DNA from: Devosia sp. 66-14
GTDB taxonomy: Bacteria > Pseudomonadota > Alphaproteobacteria > Rhizobiales > Devosiaceae
Assembly (NCBI GenBank): GCA_001899085.1
Contig: MKVB01000006.1
Span: 627,857-691,856 of the forward strand
DNA: 64,000 nucleotides
Direction: 5' to 3'
In this document: positions 1-9,734 of the stretch, piece after piece
How the letters are laid out: each line of letters begins with the position of its first letter
Numbering within the stretch: position 1 is the stretch's first letter
Program-made: the position numbers and the translations under genes
Notes under the pieces: generated by a model
What the model saw: only the letters and a program-made list of their open reading frames with translations
Databases searched by the model: none
What the model was told of the DNA's origin: nothing

Positions 1-640
1 CATTGGGCAGCATCGGGATGCCGGCCGCGCCGTAGTCGGACTGCTTGTAGAGCGCCAGCGCCCAGAAATGCGGCGGGGTCCAGAGGAAGATGATGAGGAA
101 CAGCACGACGGATTCGAGGCTGATCGAACCGGTGACGGCAGCCCAGCCGACCATCGGCGGGAAAGCGCCGGCGGCGCCGCCGATGACGATATTCTGCGGC
201 GTCGAGCGCTTCAGCCACATCGTGTAGATCACGGCATAAAAGAAGATGGTGAAGGCCAAGAGGCCTGCGGCGACCCAGTTGGCGGCGAGGCCGAGCAGCG
301 CCACCGAAAACACCGACAGGACGAGCCCGAAGGCCAGCGCGTGATCGCGCTCCATGCGGCCGGCCGGGATCGGCCGGTTGGCGGTACGGCTCATCACCGC
401 GTCGATATCGGCGTCATACCACATGTTCAGCGCACCAGAGGCCCCTGCCCCGATGGCGATGCAGAGGATGGCGACGGCGCCGACGAACGGGTTGATGCCG
501 CCGGGGGCGAGCAGCAGTCCCACCAGTGCGGTGAACACGACGAGCGACATGACCCGCGGCTTCAGCAGCGCGAGATAGTCCTCGACCCGCGCCTCGTGGG
601 CGCCGGTCGATATCTCATTGCTGTGGTGCACGTAGGCCAA
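1..640 (-). CDS. ctaB: Protoheme IX farnesyltransferase (heme O synthase), partial
   Basis: Inner-membrane UbiA-family prenyltransferase that farnesylates heme b to heme O for cytochrome oxidase. About 213 N-terminal residues are visible; the 3' end lies beyond the left edge. The UbiA-type Asp motif is seen as [14 protein letters not shown], followed by NRPIPAGR, which is typical of heme O synthases. I placed the start at a TTG at 640 because GAGAG lies 5 nt upstream; a GTG at 631 is an alternative. It follows ctaD on the same strand after a 54-bp gap, so it is probably cotranscribed with ctaC-ctaD. The family call is firm; only the start is uncertain. Confidence 0.93.
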   Translation of the reverse strand, partial: MAYVHHSNEISTGAHEARVEDYLALLKPRVMSLVVFTALVGLLLAPGGINPFVGAVAILCIAIGAGASGALNMWYDADIDAVMSRTANRPIPAGRMERDHALAFGLVLSVFSVALLGLAANWVAAGLLAFTIFFYAVIYTMWLKRSTPQNIVIGGAAGAFPPMVGWAAVTGSISLESVVLFLIIFLWTPPHFWALALYKQSDYGAAGIPMLPN

Positions 641-694
641 TGTCTCTCGCCTTGGTTGCCGCGGGACCCAAAGGCCCCGCGCACAGTTTCTTGC

Positions 695-2389
695 TTAGTG
701 CTTGGTGTCGGCGCCGATACGCGGCAGCGTCTCGAACTGGTGGAACGGCGGCGGGCTGGGCAGCGTCCACTCGAGCGTGGTCGCACCATCGCCCCAGGGA
801 TTTGCCGCGGCCGGACGCTTCTTACGGGCAGCCTCGAACAGGATGTAGAGGAACAGCACCAGACCGGCAAAGGTGATGTAGTAGCCGATCGAGGAGACGC
901 GGTTCCACAGCGCGAATGCATCCGGATAGTCGATGTAACGACGCGGCATGCCGGCGAGGCCGAGGAAGTGCTGCGGGAAGAAGATCACGTTCACGCCGAC
1001 GAAGGTGATCCAGAAATGGATGTTGGCCAGCGTCTCGTTGTACATGATGCCGAACATCTTCGGGTACCAGTAGTACCAGGCGGCGAAGATGGCGAACACC
1101 GCACCCAGCGACAGCACGTAGTGGAAGTGCGCCACCACATAGTAGGTGTCGTGCAGCGCGCGGTCGGCGCCGGCATTGGCGAGGATCACGCCCGTCACAC
1201 CACCGACGGTGAACAGGAAGATGAAGCCGATGGCCCAGAGCATCGGGGTGCGGAAGGTGATCGAGCCGCCCCACATGGTGGCGATCCAACTGAAGATCTT
1301 CACCCCTGTAGGCACCGCGATGACCATGGTGGCAGCCACGAAGTAGCGCTGCACGTCGAGCGACATGCCGACGGTGTACATGTGGTGCGCCCACACGATG
1401 AAGCCGACGCCGCCGATGGCGATCATGGCGTAGACCATCGCGAGGTAGCCGAAGACGGGCTTGCGCGAGAAGGTCGACACGATGTGGCTGACGATGCCGA
1501 AGCCCGGCAGGATCAGGATGTACACTTCGGGGTGACCGAAGAACCAGAACAGGTGCTGGAACAGGATCGGGTCGCCGCCGCCTTCAGGCGCGAAGAAGTG
1601 GGTGCCGAAATTGCGGTCGGTGAGCAGCATGGTGATGGCGCCAGCCAGAACCGGCAGCGACAGCAGCAGCAGGAATGCGGTGACCAGCACCGACCACGGG
1701 AACAGCGGCATGCGGTGCAGCGTCATGCCGGGCGCGCGCATGTTGAAGATCGTGGTGATGAAGTTGACCGCGCCAAGGATCGACGACGCGCCGGCGATGT
1801 GGAGCGACAGGATGGCAAAGTCCATCGCTGGCCCAGGCTGTCCGGATGTCGACAATGGCGGGTAGATGGTCCAGCCGCCGCCGACGCCGTGCGCGCCAGC
1901 CGGTCCCTCGAAGAACAGCGACATGACGAGCAGCAGGAAGGCCGGGGGGAGCAGCCAGAACGAGATGTTGTTCATGCGGGGGAAGGCCATGTCCGGCGCG
2001 CCGATCATCAGCGGCACGAACCAGTTGCCGAACCCGCCGATCATCGCCGGCATCACCATGAAGAAGATCATGATGAGCGCGTGCGCGGTGGTGAACACGT
2101 TGAACATGTGCTTGCCGGCGTCGAGCGCGGCATCGCCCTCGGCGCCGTAGACCATGGCCGCGAGGCCGTGGAAGATCTGGATGCCCGGCTCCTGCAGCTC
2201 GAGGCGCATGGCACCGGACAGAAGGCCACCGATCACCCCCGCGCAGATCGCGAAGATAAGGTACATCGTGCCGATGTCCTTGTGATTGGTGGAGTAGACG
2301 TAACGCCGCCAGCCGGTCGGATGGCCATGATCATGCGCCGCGGCATGGCCGTGGCTGTCATGGGCTTCCAAAGCGTGAGTATCGGCCAT
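695..2389 (-). CDS. ctaD: Cytochrome c oxidase subunit I (aa3 type)
   Basis: Catalytic subunit of the aa3 terminal oxidase, an inner-membrane protein carrying heme a and the heme a3-CuB centre. It is 564 aa, usual for the family. The CuB region [14 protein letters not shown] (about residue 285) contains the His-Tyr crosslink pair, and the heme ligand segment [12 protein letters not shown] lies near residue 420. The N-terminus is His-rich ([14 protein letters not shown]), common in alphaproteobacteria. Start is the ATG at 2389, 9 nt after AAAGGGA; an upstream in-frame start at 2443 would add 18 unrelated residues. It lies 60 bp downstream of ctaC. Confidence 0.98.
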   Translation of the reverse strand: MADTHALEAHDSHGHAAAHDHGHPTGWRRYVYSTNHKDIGTMYLIFAICAGVIGGLLSGAMRLELQEPGIQIFHGLAAMVYGAEGDAALDAGKHMFNVFTTAHALIMIFFMVMPAMIGGFGNWFVPLMIGAPDMAFPRMNNISFWLLPPAFLLLVMSLFFEGPAGAHGVGGGWTIYPPLSTSGQPGPAMDFAILSLHIAGASSILGAVNFITTIFNMRAPGMTLHRMPLFPWSVLVTAFLLLLSLPVLAGAITMLLTDRNFGTHFFAPEGGGDPILFQHLFWFFGHPEVYILILPGFGIVSHIVSTFSRKPVFGYLAMVYAMIAIGGVGFIVWAHHMYTVGMSLDVQRYFVAATMVIAVPTGVKIFSWIATMWGGSITFRTPMLWAIGFIFLFTVGGVTGVILANAGADRALHDTYYVVAHFHYVLSLGAVFAIFAAWYYWYPKMFGIMYNETLANIHFWITFVGVNVIFFPQHFLGLAGMPRRYIDYPDAFALWNRVSSIGYYITFAGLVLFLYILFEAARKKRPAAANPWGDGATTLEWTLPSPPPFHQFETLPRIGADTKH

Positions 2390-2449
2390 AGTGAGCGATC
2401 CCTTTATCGAATTCTCGCTGCGCCGGGTCGAGGACCCGCGCACGGGTCC

Positions 2450-3358
2450 TTAGCTGAGTGCAGGCAGGGTGGCGTTGGCGTCGTCGACGGTACCCGCCTC
2501 GAACGCGGCCATCCAGGCTGCGAATTCTTCCTTCGTCACGACACGCACGGCGATCGGCATGAAGGCGTGGTCCTTGCCGCACAGCTCCGAGCACTGACCG
2601 TAGTAGATGCCGGTCTTGCGGGCGTTGAACCAGGTCTCGTTGAGCTTGCCGGGAACGGCGTCGATCTTGATGCCGAACGAGGGAACCGCGAAGGCGTGGA
2701 TCACGCCGGAAGGATCCGCAGTGATCTGCATGCGCACGGTGGTATCGACCGGAACGACCAGCTGATAGTCGACGGCGAGCAGACGGGGCTGCACCGGCAC
2801 CTGCGCCAGGCGTGCCTCTTCCGACAGGATCGAAGAGGACATCGACTTGCCCTGGTCGACATACTCATAGTCCCAGTACCACTGCTGGCCGGTCGCCTTG
2901 ACCGTCAGCTCGGCGGCGGGAACCTCGACGTCGCCGAACGAGAAGATGTTCGAGCCCAGGTATTTGCGCTGCCCGTCGGGGACGGTCAGCTGGTCGGTCA
3001 GCACGGCGAAGGACGGGATGGCGATGATCACGAGGATCAGGATCGGCACGACGGTCCAGACGATCTCGACCAGCGTATTATGCGTGGTCGTCGACGGCTT
3101 GGGATTGGCCTTGGCGTTGAAGCGCACGATCACGATGATCAGCAGCACCAGCACCAGCAGGGCAATCAGCACGGCGGTCCACAATAGCGGGCCATCGTGG
3201 AAGGCGTGGATGGAATCCATGATTGGGGTCACGGAGGGCTGCAGCCCGATCTGACCCGGCACCGGATGGCCTTGCTCCTGCGCAGTTGCCATCATCGGCA
3301 CCAACGCAAGGGCTGCGGCTCCCAGCGAGCCAATCGAACTCAGTAGTTTGCCGGTCAC
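2450..3358 (-). CDS. ctaC: Cytochrome c oxidase subunit II
   Basis: Periplasmic CuA-bearing subunit that accepts electrons from cytochrome c. It is 302 aa. An N-terminal signal-like segment (cleavage plausible after MMATAQ) is followed by two membrane helices and the cupredoxin domain. The CuA ligands are visible as CSELCGKDHAFMP near residue 256, with an aromatic-rich QQWYWDYEY segment upstream. First gene of the visible ctaC-ctaD-ctaB operon. Some family members carry a C-terminal heme c domain; none is present here. Confidence 0.97.
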   Translation of the reverse strand: MTGKLLSSIGSLGAAALALVPMMATAQEQGHPVPGQIGLQPSVTPIMDSIHAFHDGPLLWTAVLIALLVLVLLIIVIVRFNAKANPKPSTTTHNTLVEIVWTVVPILILVIIAIPSFAVLTDQLTVPDGQRKYLGSNIFSFGDVEVPAAELTVKATGQQWYWDYEYVDQGKSMSSSILSEEARLAQVPVQPRLLAVDYQLVVPVDTTVRMQITADPSGVIHAFAVPSFGIKIDAVPGKLNETWFNARKTGIYYGQCSELCGKDHAFMPIAVRVVTKEEFAAWMAAFEAGTVDDANATLPALS

Positions 3359-3719
3359 CTAAAAACCCCCTTGAGATCCCGTCTGGTCCGGTATTCTAGC
3401 GCGGGTTGAGGTGGGCAAATGCGGCATAGCGAAACGCCGCCCCGACTCAACCTCGGAGCGCTTGAAACTTGGAATGTGTCTAAACCACATCGGCCGACCC
3501 AAGGCAATTCATGCCTCTCGTCGCACCGTGCGTCAAAACGCACCTCGGGCCGAATTGCGGGAGTTATAGGGCACGCCTCACGCTCGCCTTGATTGGCAGG
3601 CGTTTATCCGCGGCGTCCCCGGACCGGCTTGTTGACAGGCGTGCGGGGCCAGCCGACTAAGATGCAGAGCCCGCGGGAACGCGGGGATTCGTTATGTCAC
3701 ATATAGAAAGAGTGGATCG
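3359..3719. other. Intergenic region between divergent ctaC and ialB-like gene
   Basis: This 361-bp gap separates divergently transcribed genes and should hold both promoters. A good -35 hexamer TTGACA is at 3632-3637 on the plus strand, but no strong -10 follows at 17 nt (GACTAA); TAAGAT at 3658 would need a 20-nt spacer. On the minus strand TATAAC (near 3568) could be a -10 for ctaC, without a clear -35. A short open frame at 3355-3543 has no recognisable similarity and I do not call it. No RNA gene seen. Confidence 0.4.
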
Positions 3720-4229
3720 GTGCAGCCAATCCTCGGGCTTGTGGTTCGAACCGTCGCGGTGGCCGCCGTCGCATTGGGGCTGATGTCCCCTGCCCTGTCG
3801 CAGGGCGTGGTCAAGGCGCAGTACGGCGACTGGCAGATGAGTTGCGATACCCCGCCGGGCGCCAGCTTCGAACAATGCGCGCTGATCCAGAACGTGTCGG
3901 CCGAAGACCAGCCCAATGTCGGGCTGTCGGTGATCGTGCTGAAGACCGCCGACAAGCAGGCCCGCCTGCTGCGGGTGCTGGCGCCGCTCGGGGTGCTGCT
4001 GCCCAACGGGCTGGGGCTGAATATCGACGGCGCCAATATCGGCCGCGTGGCGTTCGTGCGCTGCCTGCCCAACGGCTGCGTCGCCGAAGTGGTGCTGGAC
4101 GACGACCTGATCACCAAGCTGACGACCGGCAAGAGCGCGATCTTCTTCGTGTTCAAGACGCCGGAAGAAGGCATCGGCATTCCGGTGTCGCTCAACGGCT
4201 TCGGCGACGGATTCGCGCAACTGCCGTAA
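3720..4229 (+). CDS. Invasion-associated locus B (IalB) family secreted protein
   Basis: Small periplasmic or surface protein of the IalB family, widespread in Hyphomicrobiales; the name comes from Bartonella, and the biochemical role in free-living relatives is unknown. It is 169 aa. The N-terminus is a signal peptide (GLMSPALSQG, cleavage near residue 28). The family pattern follows: YGDWQMSCDTP at the mature N-terminus and a paired-Cys segment RCLPNGCVAEV in the C-terminal half. Start is GTG 3720, preceded by AAAGAG. The next gene begins 14 bp downstream, so the two may be cotranscribed. Confidence 0.88.
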   Translation: MQPILGLVVRTVAVAAVALGLMSPALSQGVVKAQYGDWQMSCDTPPGASFEQCALIQNVSAEDQPNVGLSVIVLKTADKQARLLRVLAPLGVLLPNGLGLNIDGANIGRVAFVRCLPNGCVAEVVLDDDLITKLTTGKSAIFFVFKTPEEGIGIPVSLNGFGDGFAQLP

Positions 4230-4243
4230 GGAAGCGCGCTGCG

Positions 4244-4942
4244 ATGGCCCCGGCACGGCAGATGCGCCTCAACGAGGCCCACGTGGCCCGCATGGCGCTG
4301 CTGGTGACCCCGGACGGTCCGCTGCCGCCGGCCGAGACCGCGACCGACGACGACTTCAGGCAGTTCACGCAGGAAATCCTCGCCGGCAGCGATGGCTCGG
4401 ACCAGATCTGGGTGTTCGCCTATGGTTCACTGATCTGGAAGCCGGCATGCGAGTTCGTCGAGATTCGCACCGGGCTGCTGCGCGGCTGGCATCGCGCCTT
4501 TTGCCTGGGCTGGAACACCTGGTTCCGCGGCTCGGAAAACAATCCCGGGCTGATGCTGGCGCTCGACCGCGGCGGCTCGTGCAAGGGCGCACTGTACCGG
4601 TTGCCACCGGGCGCGGCGGCAGAGAATATCGAGAAGCTCTGCCGGCGCGAAATGGGTCGCAAGCCGTCGCCGTTCCCGCCTCGCTGGGTGACGGTGATGA
4701 CCGAGCAGGGGCCGGTACGCGCCTTCACCTTCTGCATCGACCGCAACAGCGGACGCTATGTCTCGGGACTGAACGAGGCGCAGATCGCCGACGTGCTGGC
4801 CAGGGCGGTCGGCTCACGCGGTTCGATGGTCGAGTATCTGTTCAACACGGTCAGCCACCTCGAGCAGCTCGGCATTCACGACCCGCATTTGTGGCGGCTG
4901 CAGGAACTGGTGGCGGAACGGCTGGACGGGGCAGAAGGTTAG
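4244..4942 (+). CDS. ChaC-like gamma-glutamylcyclotransferase
   Basis: Cytosolic enzyme of the ChaC family, which in characterised members degrades glutathione to 5-oxoproline and Cys-Gly. It is 232 aa. The substrate-loop motif is clear as IWVFAYGSLIWKP (about residues 49-61), followed by RAFCLGWNTWFRGSENNPGL and a typical C-terminal segment VEYLFNTVSHLEQLGIHD. Start ATG 4244 has AAGGAA about 10 nt upstream; ATG 4262 is an alternative. The frame stays open far upstream, but that stretch overlaps the IalB-like gene and is not coding. A glutamate-cysteine ligase (glutathione synthesis) lies about 7 kb away in the same window. Confidence 0.92.
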   Translation: MAPARQMRLNEAHVARMALLVTPDGPLPPAETATDDDFRQFTQEILAGSDGSDQIWVFAYGSLIWKPACEFVEIRTGLLRGWHRAFCLGWNTWFRGSENNPGLMLALDRGGSCKGALYRLPPGAAAENIEKLCRREMGRKPSPFPPRWVTVMTEQGPVRAFTFCIDRNSGRYVSGLNEAQIADVLARAVGSRGSMVEYLFNTVSHLEQLGIHDPHLWRLQELVAERLDGAEG

Positions 4943-4946
4943 GGCA

Positions 4947-5618
4947 ATGCCAACTGGCGCTCACCCCAGGAATGTTTCGGGTGATTTCTATGTTGAGGAT
5001 GGATGCTGCGCGGCCTGCGGCGTTCCGGACGCTGAAGCCCCCGACCTGTTCTCTTGGGACGATCTCCATTGCTTCGTCAGCCGCCAGCCGAGCAATGAAG
5101 CAGAGCAAACACAAATGGTCTGGGCCATGTGGGGCACGGAGGTCGATTGCATCCGCTATCGCGGACGTGATGCCGCGATGCTCGAACGCCTTGCGAGCGG
5201 CGGATTGGGCGACCTGATTGATCATGTTCCAACAGTCGCCGCCTCCCCCATCTACCGGACAAAGGCCATCGTCCGTCTGGCATCGACGGCGATCGTCTCT
5301 CCGTTGAGCTTGGCTGCCGCGTTCAGGAGCCACCTTGCGGCGACCACCCGCTACGAGGTGGCGGTTCTGGACCGAAGCAACCCCGACTATGCGCTGGTCA
5401 GCTTCTCGTGGTTCGAGAGCACGATGCATGGGGTAGAATTCCAGCACGGTCCTGGAGCAACCCTGCTTTGTACGGTTCGGCCCAACCCCGAAGTGGATGC
5501 CGGCGTCGGAATCGCACACGTCCTGCAACCTTGGCTCAAGACCATCGCCGTAGATACGAGATGGTTGAGCGCGGACGAGTTTCGCGCCGGCGCAACTGGT
5601 TCGCCCTGGCCAATCTGA
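4947..5618 (+). CDS. Unknown protein with degenerate ferredoxin-like N-terminal Cys motif
   Basis: 223 aa, not assigned to a family. Near residues 11-28, DFYVEDGCCAACGVPDAEAP resembles the cluster segment of small [4Fe-4S] ferredoxins (CxxCxxC followed by APDLF). The third Cys of that pattern is replaced by Asp (CAACGVPD), so a cluster is doubtful. The rest has no motif I recognise; it contains WAMWGTEVDCIRYRGRD and looks cytosolic, with no signal peptide or membrane helix. It begins 4 bp after the ChaC-like stop, which suggests cotranscription. A real gene by length, codon usage and spacing, but of unknown function. Confidence 0.75.
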   Translation: MPTGAHPRNVSGDFYVEDGCCAACGVPDAEAPDLFSWDDLHCFVSRQPSNEAEQTQMVWAMWGTEVDCIRYRGRDAAMLERLASGGLGDLIDHVPTVAASPIYRTKAIVRLASTAIVSPLSLAAAFRSHLAATTRYEVAVLDRSNPDYALVSFSWFESTMHGVEFQHGPGATLLCTVRPNPEVDAGVGIAHVLQPWLKTIAVDTRWLSADEFRAGATGSPWPI

Positions 5619-5619
5619 C

Positions 5620-5645
5620 AAAAAAGCCGGACCCGAAGGCCCGGC
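5620..5645 (-). terminator. Rho-independent terminator of the DUF1127 gene
   Basis: Read on the minus strand, an 8-bp stem with one mismatch (GCCGGGCC / GGTCCGGC, loop TTCG) is followed directly by six T residues. It lies about 110 bp beyond the stop of the minus-strand DUF1127 gene and just past the stop of the plus-strand gene at 5618. The T tract is only on the minus-strand exit side. Confidence 0.8.
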
Positions 5646-5754
5646 AGTTCATCAGGAAACAAGGCCGGCGGGTGAGCCGGCCCGAAGATGGCACAACTGG
5701 GGTTGAGCCAAGGGTGAGGCCAACGGCCTGACGAGTTCCCCTAGCGGGGCCTCC

Positions 5755-6027
5755 TCAGGGGTTAAGCCAATTCCGGGAGCTCTCGGCCCGCCGCTGCGAC
5801 AGCTTGTAACCGGGCCGCTGGCTGGGGCTGTCGAGCGCTTCGAACAGGTCCTGGCGGTTGATGCCGAGATCCTCGAGGCGGGCGGTGTCGTAGTCGAGAA
5901 GCGACTCGAAGGCGACGCGGCGCGCATGTGCAGCCCTGGCTTTGGCGAACCAGTTCACCAGAGCGCGCAACGGGTTGGACGACGCGGCAGCCATCGACGG
6001 CCGCTCGCTCGAAAGCAAGTGGACCAT
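5755..6027 (-). CDS. DUF1127 (YjiS-like) small basic protein
   Basis: 90-aa protein whose C-terminal half is a DUF1127 domain (ESLLDYDTARLEDLGINRQD, about residues 41-60). In alphaproteobacteria small DUF1127 proteins have been linked to RNA turnover and phosphate or carbon metabolism, but this copy has an extended N-terminus. Start ATG 6027 is supported by GGAGAAGGACC directly upstream; ATG 5994 is a second possibility. It is divergent from a LysR regulator and is followed by a hairpin terminator, so it is a monocistronic unit. Confidence 0.88.
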   Translation of the reverse strand: MVHLLSSERPSMAAASSNPLRALVNWFAKARAAHARRVAFESLLDYDTARLEDLGINRQDLFEALDSPSQRPGYKLSQRRAESSRNWLNP

Positions 6028-6138
6028 GGTCCTTCTCCAATTTCATCTTTGCCTGGGCAGGGAGTGCCGGGGCGGGACAAGCGATCGGGAGGCGCCGACG
6101 GCGGCCTCGGGATCACCGATGCGGCCTGATATGAGCGC

Positions 6139-6167
6139 TTGCCTTGTATTCGTCCAACAAATAGATT
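6139..6167 (+). promoter_or_regulatory. Probable sigma-70 promoter of the LysR gene
   Basis: TTGCCT (6139-6144), 17-nt spacer, TAGATT (6162-6167), about 37 nt before the LysR start codon. It sits in the 177-bp divergent region shared with the DUF1127 gene, where LysR regulators usually bind. An overlapping minus-strand candidate is TTGGAC-17-TCATAT. No experimental support. Confidence 0.5.
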
Positions 6168-6204
6168 TCATCCCGATCATCAAATTTCGTGATGGAGAAA
6201 CGGG

Positions 6205-7092
6205 ATGAGCACGCCTCTCGATCTCGACCAGTTGCAGAGCTTCTGCGCCATCGCCGACTGCGGCAGCTTTACCGAGGCGGCGCGCCGGGTGAACAAGACG
6301 CAATCCGCCGTGTCGATGCAGATCAAGCGGCTGGAAGAACGGCTCGGCCAGGCGCTGCTCAGCCGCGATGGCCGCACGGTGGCGCTCACCGAATATGGCG
6401 ATGCGCTCTATGCGCGGGCGCGGCGCATGCTCAGGATCAATGCCGAGATCATGGACGTGTTCTCGGACGGCGACCTCAAGGGCTCGATCCGTTTCGGGGT
6501 GCCGGACGATTATGCGGTGCGGCTGCTGCCGGTGATCCTCTCCAGCTTCCAGCGGACCCACCCCAAGATCGTCGTCGATGTGCGCTGCCAGCCATCGGAA
6601 GAACTGCTCGATGGGATGAAGAAGGGGCGCTACGACCTGATCGTCTTCACCCAGGGGACCAACCACGAATATGGCGAGATGTTCCGCACCGAGCGGATGT
6701 TCTGGGTGGCCTCGCATGGCGGACAGGCGCTCGCCACCGAGCCGCTGCCGATCGCGGGCGGCCTGCACTGCTGCTGGAAGGAGAACGCGGTCGAGGTGCT
6801 GAACCGCATCGGCCGCGACTATCGCATCGCCTATACCTCGTCCAACGCCATGGCGATCGCCAGTGCGGTGCTGACGGACCTGGCGGTCGGGTTCCTGCCC
6901 GAGAGCGCCTTGCAGCCGGGGATGCGGGTGATTGCCGAGGACAAGGACCTGCCGCGACTGCGCGACGCCGAGATCGCCATCATGCGGGCGAGCCATGCCT
7001 ATGGCGGCATCTACGATGCGCTGGCCAGCCACATCGTCGCCAGCATGGGCAATCTCGACGGCAAGGACAGCCTGCCGATGGCGGCTGAGTAG
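6205..7092 (+). CDS. LysR-family transcriptional regulator
   Basis: 295-aa DNA-binding regulator. The N-terminal winged HTH is typical of LysR (LDQLQSFCAIADCGSFTEAA, then TQSAVSMQIKRLEERLG, about residues 8-60). A substrate-binding-protein-like effector domain follows from about residue 90 (IRFGVPDDYAVRLLPVIL). The effector cannot be deduced. ATG 6205 is preceded by GGAGAAACGGG. It is divergent from the DUF1127 gene, the classical LysR arrangement, so the DUF1127 gene is a likely target. Confidence 0.95.
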   Translation: MSTPLDLDQLQSFCAIADCGSFTEAARRVNKTQSAVSMQIKRLEERLGQALLSRDGRTVALTEYGDALYARARRMLRINAEIMDVFSDGDLKGSIRFGVPDDYAVRLLPVILSSFQRTHPKIVVDVRCQPSEELLDGMKKGRYDLIVFTQGTNHEYGEMFRTERMFWVASHGGQALATEPLPIAGGLHCCWKENAVEVLNRIGRDYRIAYTSSNAMAIASAVLTDLAVGFLPESALQPGMRVIAEDKDLPRLRDAEIAIMRASHAYGGIYDALASHIVASMGNLDGKDSLPMAAE

Positions 7093-7135
7093 GCGGGTGG
7101 AATAGCTCTTCACCGCGCTTGCGGCGCCCCCCTGA

Positions 7136-7747
7136 TTACCGCCCCTTCCCATCCAGCAAGCCGTTCAACTCCGCCTGCAACCTCGTCCGGTTCGCCTCCA
7201 CCGCCCGCTCGAACGCCCGGGCCTGGATGAGCCTTGCCGCCGGGGTGGTGGCGCGCGGATCGAGGTGCTCGCGCAGCGCTTCGGCCATTTCGGTCTGCAG
7301 GAACGTGCCGATCTCGAGAAACTGCATGATCGCCGCCAACTGATCGGGCGAGAAGCGGGCCAGCATCATCGGCCCGGTCTCTTCGTAGTGGCCGAAGATG
7401 CGGCGGGTGATGGCCTTCATGTCATCGGTCAGCTCGATCCAGATCTTGCGGCGGTCGAGCGTGTCGCGGGTGCGCAGCACGTAACCGGCCGCTTCCAGCC
7501 GATCGATCACCGCGGTCACCGCGCCGGTGGTGAGGCCACTGTCATTGGCGAGCTGGCCGGCGCTCACCCTGCCCCGCCGATCGATCAGGTCGAGGCACCG
7601 ACCATCGGTGCGGTTGATGCCGAGAAACTGCGTCAGCGTCTCGTCGAACAGGTCGTTGGCGGCCTGGCTGGCCCGGGTCGCTTCCTTGAACTGCAGGCCG
7701 AAACCTTCGGCTGCAGTTTCTCTTGACTCGTTGATATCTTGATCCAT
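7136..7747 (-). CDS. MarR-family transcriptional regulator, probably leaderless mRNA
   Basis: 203-aa winged-helix regulator. HTH and wing are visible as SAGQLANDSGLTTGAVTAVIDRLEAAGYV then RTRDTLDRRKIWIEL. No ligand can be predicted. Start ATG 7747 is chosen because a strong promoter ends 6 nt upstream of it; the frame stays open to 7822 but that part contains the promoter. It is divergent from an ABC exporter (start 7909), its probable target. The gene is probably autoregulated, because inverted GATATCT/AGATATC arms flank the -10 and start codon. Confidence 0.93.
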   Translation of the reverse strand: MDQDINESRETAAEGFGLQFKEATRASQAANDLFDETLTQFLGINRTDGRCLDLIDRRGRVSAGQLANDSGLTTGAVTAVIDRLEAAGYVLRTRDTLDRRKIWIELTDDMKAITRRIFGHYEETGPMMLARFSPDQLAAIMQFLEIGTFLQTEMAEALREHLDPRATTPAARLIQARAFERAVEANRTRLQAELNGLLDGKGR

Positions 7748-7782
7748 AAGATAATTATACGATGAGATATCGGGGAAGGCAA
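7733..7782 (-). promoter_or_regulatory. marR promoter and candidate operator
   Basis: Minus-strand promoter: TTGCCT (7777-7782), 17-nt spacer, TATAAT (7754-7759). The ATG (7745-7747) starts 7 nt past the -10, exactly where transcription should begin, and there is no Shine-Dalgarno sequence. A 7-bp inverted repeat, AGATATC (7765-7771) and GATATCT (7733-7739), brackets the -10 and the start codon and is a plausible MarR operator. Confidence 0.7.
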
Positions 7783-7908
7783 GATTCCCGGATGTCGCAT
7801 GCGGCCGTCCGGCGCCGAGCAACCGAAATCAAGCCGGCCGACCGCCAAACCAGCATGAAGGCCACGCAACCCAAGACTACTCGAAAATGACGGCCGGAGG
7901 GCCGGCAT

Positions 7909-8964
<1,056 letters not shown>

Positions 8965-8975
8965 GGAAAAGCACC

Positions 8976-9734
8976 ATGTCCTTCATTCGCGATACGTGGA
9001 TCATTTTCAGGCGCTCGATGGTGCTGTCGTTGCGCCAGCCGCTCTGGGTGGTGATCGGGCTGTTGCAGCCTATCCTCTATTTGACACTGTTCGGGCCGCT
9101 GCTGCAGACCATCGCCGCGACCTCCGGTTTCCAGGGTGATGCCTGGCAGGTGTTCGTGCCCGGGTTGCTGGTGCAGCTCGGAATCTTCGGCGGGTTGTTC
9201 GTCGGCTTCGGCATCATCGCCGAGTGGCGGTCCGGGGTGATCGACCGGCAACTGGTGTCACCGGCAGCGCGTACGGCAATCATCACCGGGCGGACGCTGC
9301 GCGATGTGGTGGTGATCACGGTGCAGGCGATCGTGCTGGTCAGCGCAGCGTTCTTCATGGGGCTGCGCGTGCCGGTGGGGGCGCTGCTGATCGGGCTGGT
9401 GCTGGTGGCGCTGCTCGGCGCGGCATTCTCGTTCATCTCGAACGCCATCGGCATCGCAACCAAGAGCGAGGATGCGCTGGCGCCGATGGTCAACACGCTG
9501 GCGCTGCCGATCCTGTTGCTCTCGGGCATCCTGCTGCCGATGACACTGGCGCCGGCCTGGCTGCAGATGGTCGCCAACTTCAACCCGTTCAAGCATATTG
9601 TCGAGGCGCTGCGCGCAGTGTTCCTCGGCCAGTTCGATGCGCCGATCGTGTGGATCGGGCTGCTGCTGGCCGTGGTTCTGGTGGTGCTCGGCGCATGGGT
9701 CGGCAGCCGGGTGCTGGCGGCGCAGACCAAATAG
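8976..9734 (+). CDS. DrrB-type ABC-2 permease
   Basis: 252-aa membrane subunit partnering the upstream ATPase. About six hydrophobic helices are visible, with the ABC-2 family pattern including LRQPLWVVIGLLQPILYLTL near the N-terminus and a conserved NPFKHIVEALRAVF segment near the C-terminus. Preceded by AAGGAAAAGCACC at the start. Its stop codon TAG is directly followed by the reverse-complement TAG of the converging MFS gene, with no intergenic base. Likely exports a hydrophobic drug or lipid under the divergent MarR regulator. Confidence 0.93.
   Translation: MSFIRDTWIIFRRSMVLSLRQPLWVVIGLLQPILYLTLFGPLLQTIAATSGFQGDAWQVFVPGLLVQLGIFGGLFVGFGIIAEWRSGVIDRQLVSPAARTAIITGRTLRDVVVITVQAIVLVSAAFFMGLRVPVGALLIGLVLVALLGAAFSFISNAIGIATKSEDALAPMVNTLALPILLLSGILLPMTLAPAWLQMVANFNPFKHIVEALRAVFLGQFDAPIVWIGLLLAVVLVVLGAWVGSRVLAAQTK

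Noticed and set aside
68-3187. Very long plus-strand open frame (1039 codons) across the cytochrome oxidase genes
   Set aside because: It is antisense to ctaB-ctaD-ctaC, has His/Arg/Asp-rich composition typical of GC-rich shadow frames, and no domain.
3355-3543. 62-codon minus-strand frame upstream of ctaC
   Set aside because: No similarity and no RBS; it lies where the ctaC leader and promoter should be.
3842-4243. N-terminal extension of the ChaC-like gene
   Set aside because: Overlaps the IalB-like gene in another phase; the extra residues are Arg-rich shadow sequence.
5720-5760. Repeat CCCCTAGCGGGGCCTCCTCA near the DUF1127 stop
   Set aside because: Short imperfect pairing only, without a T tract; the real terminator is the hairpin at 5620-5645.
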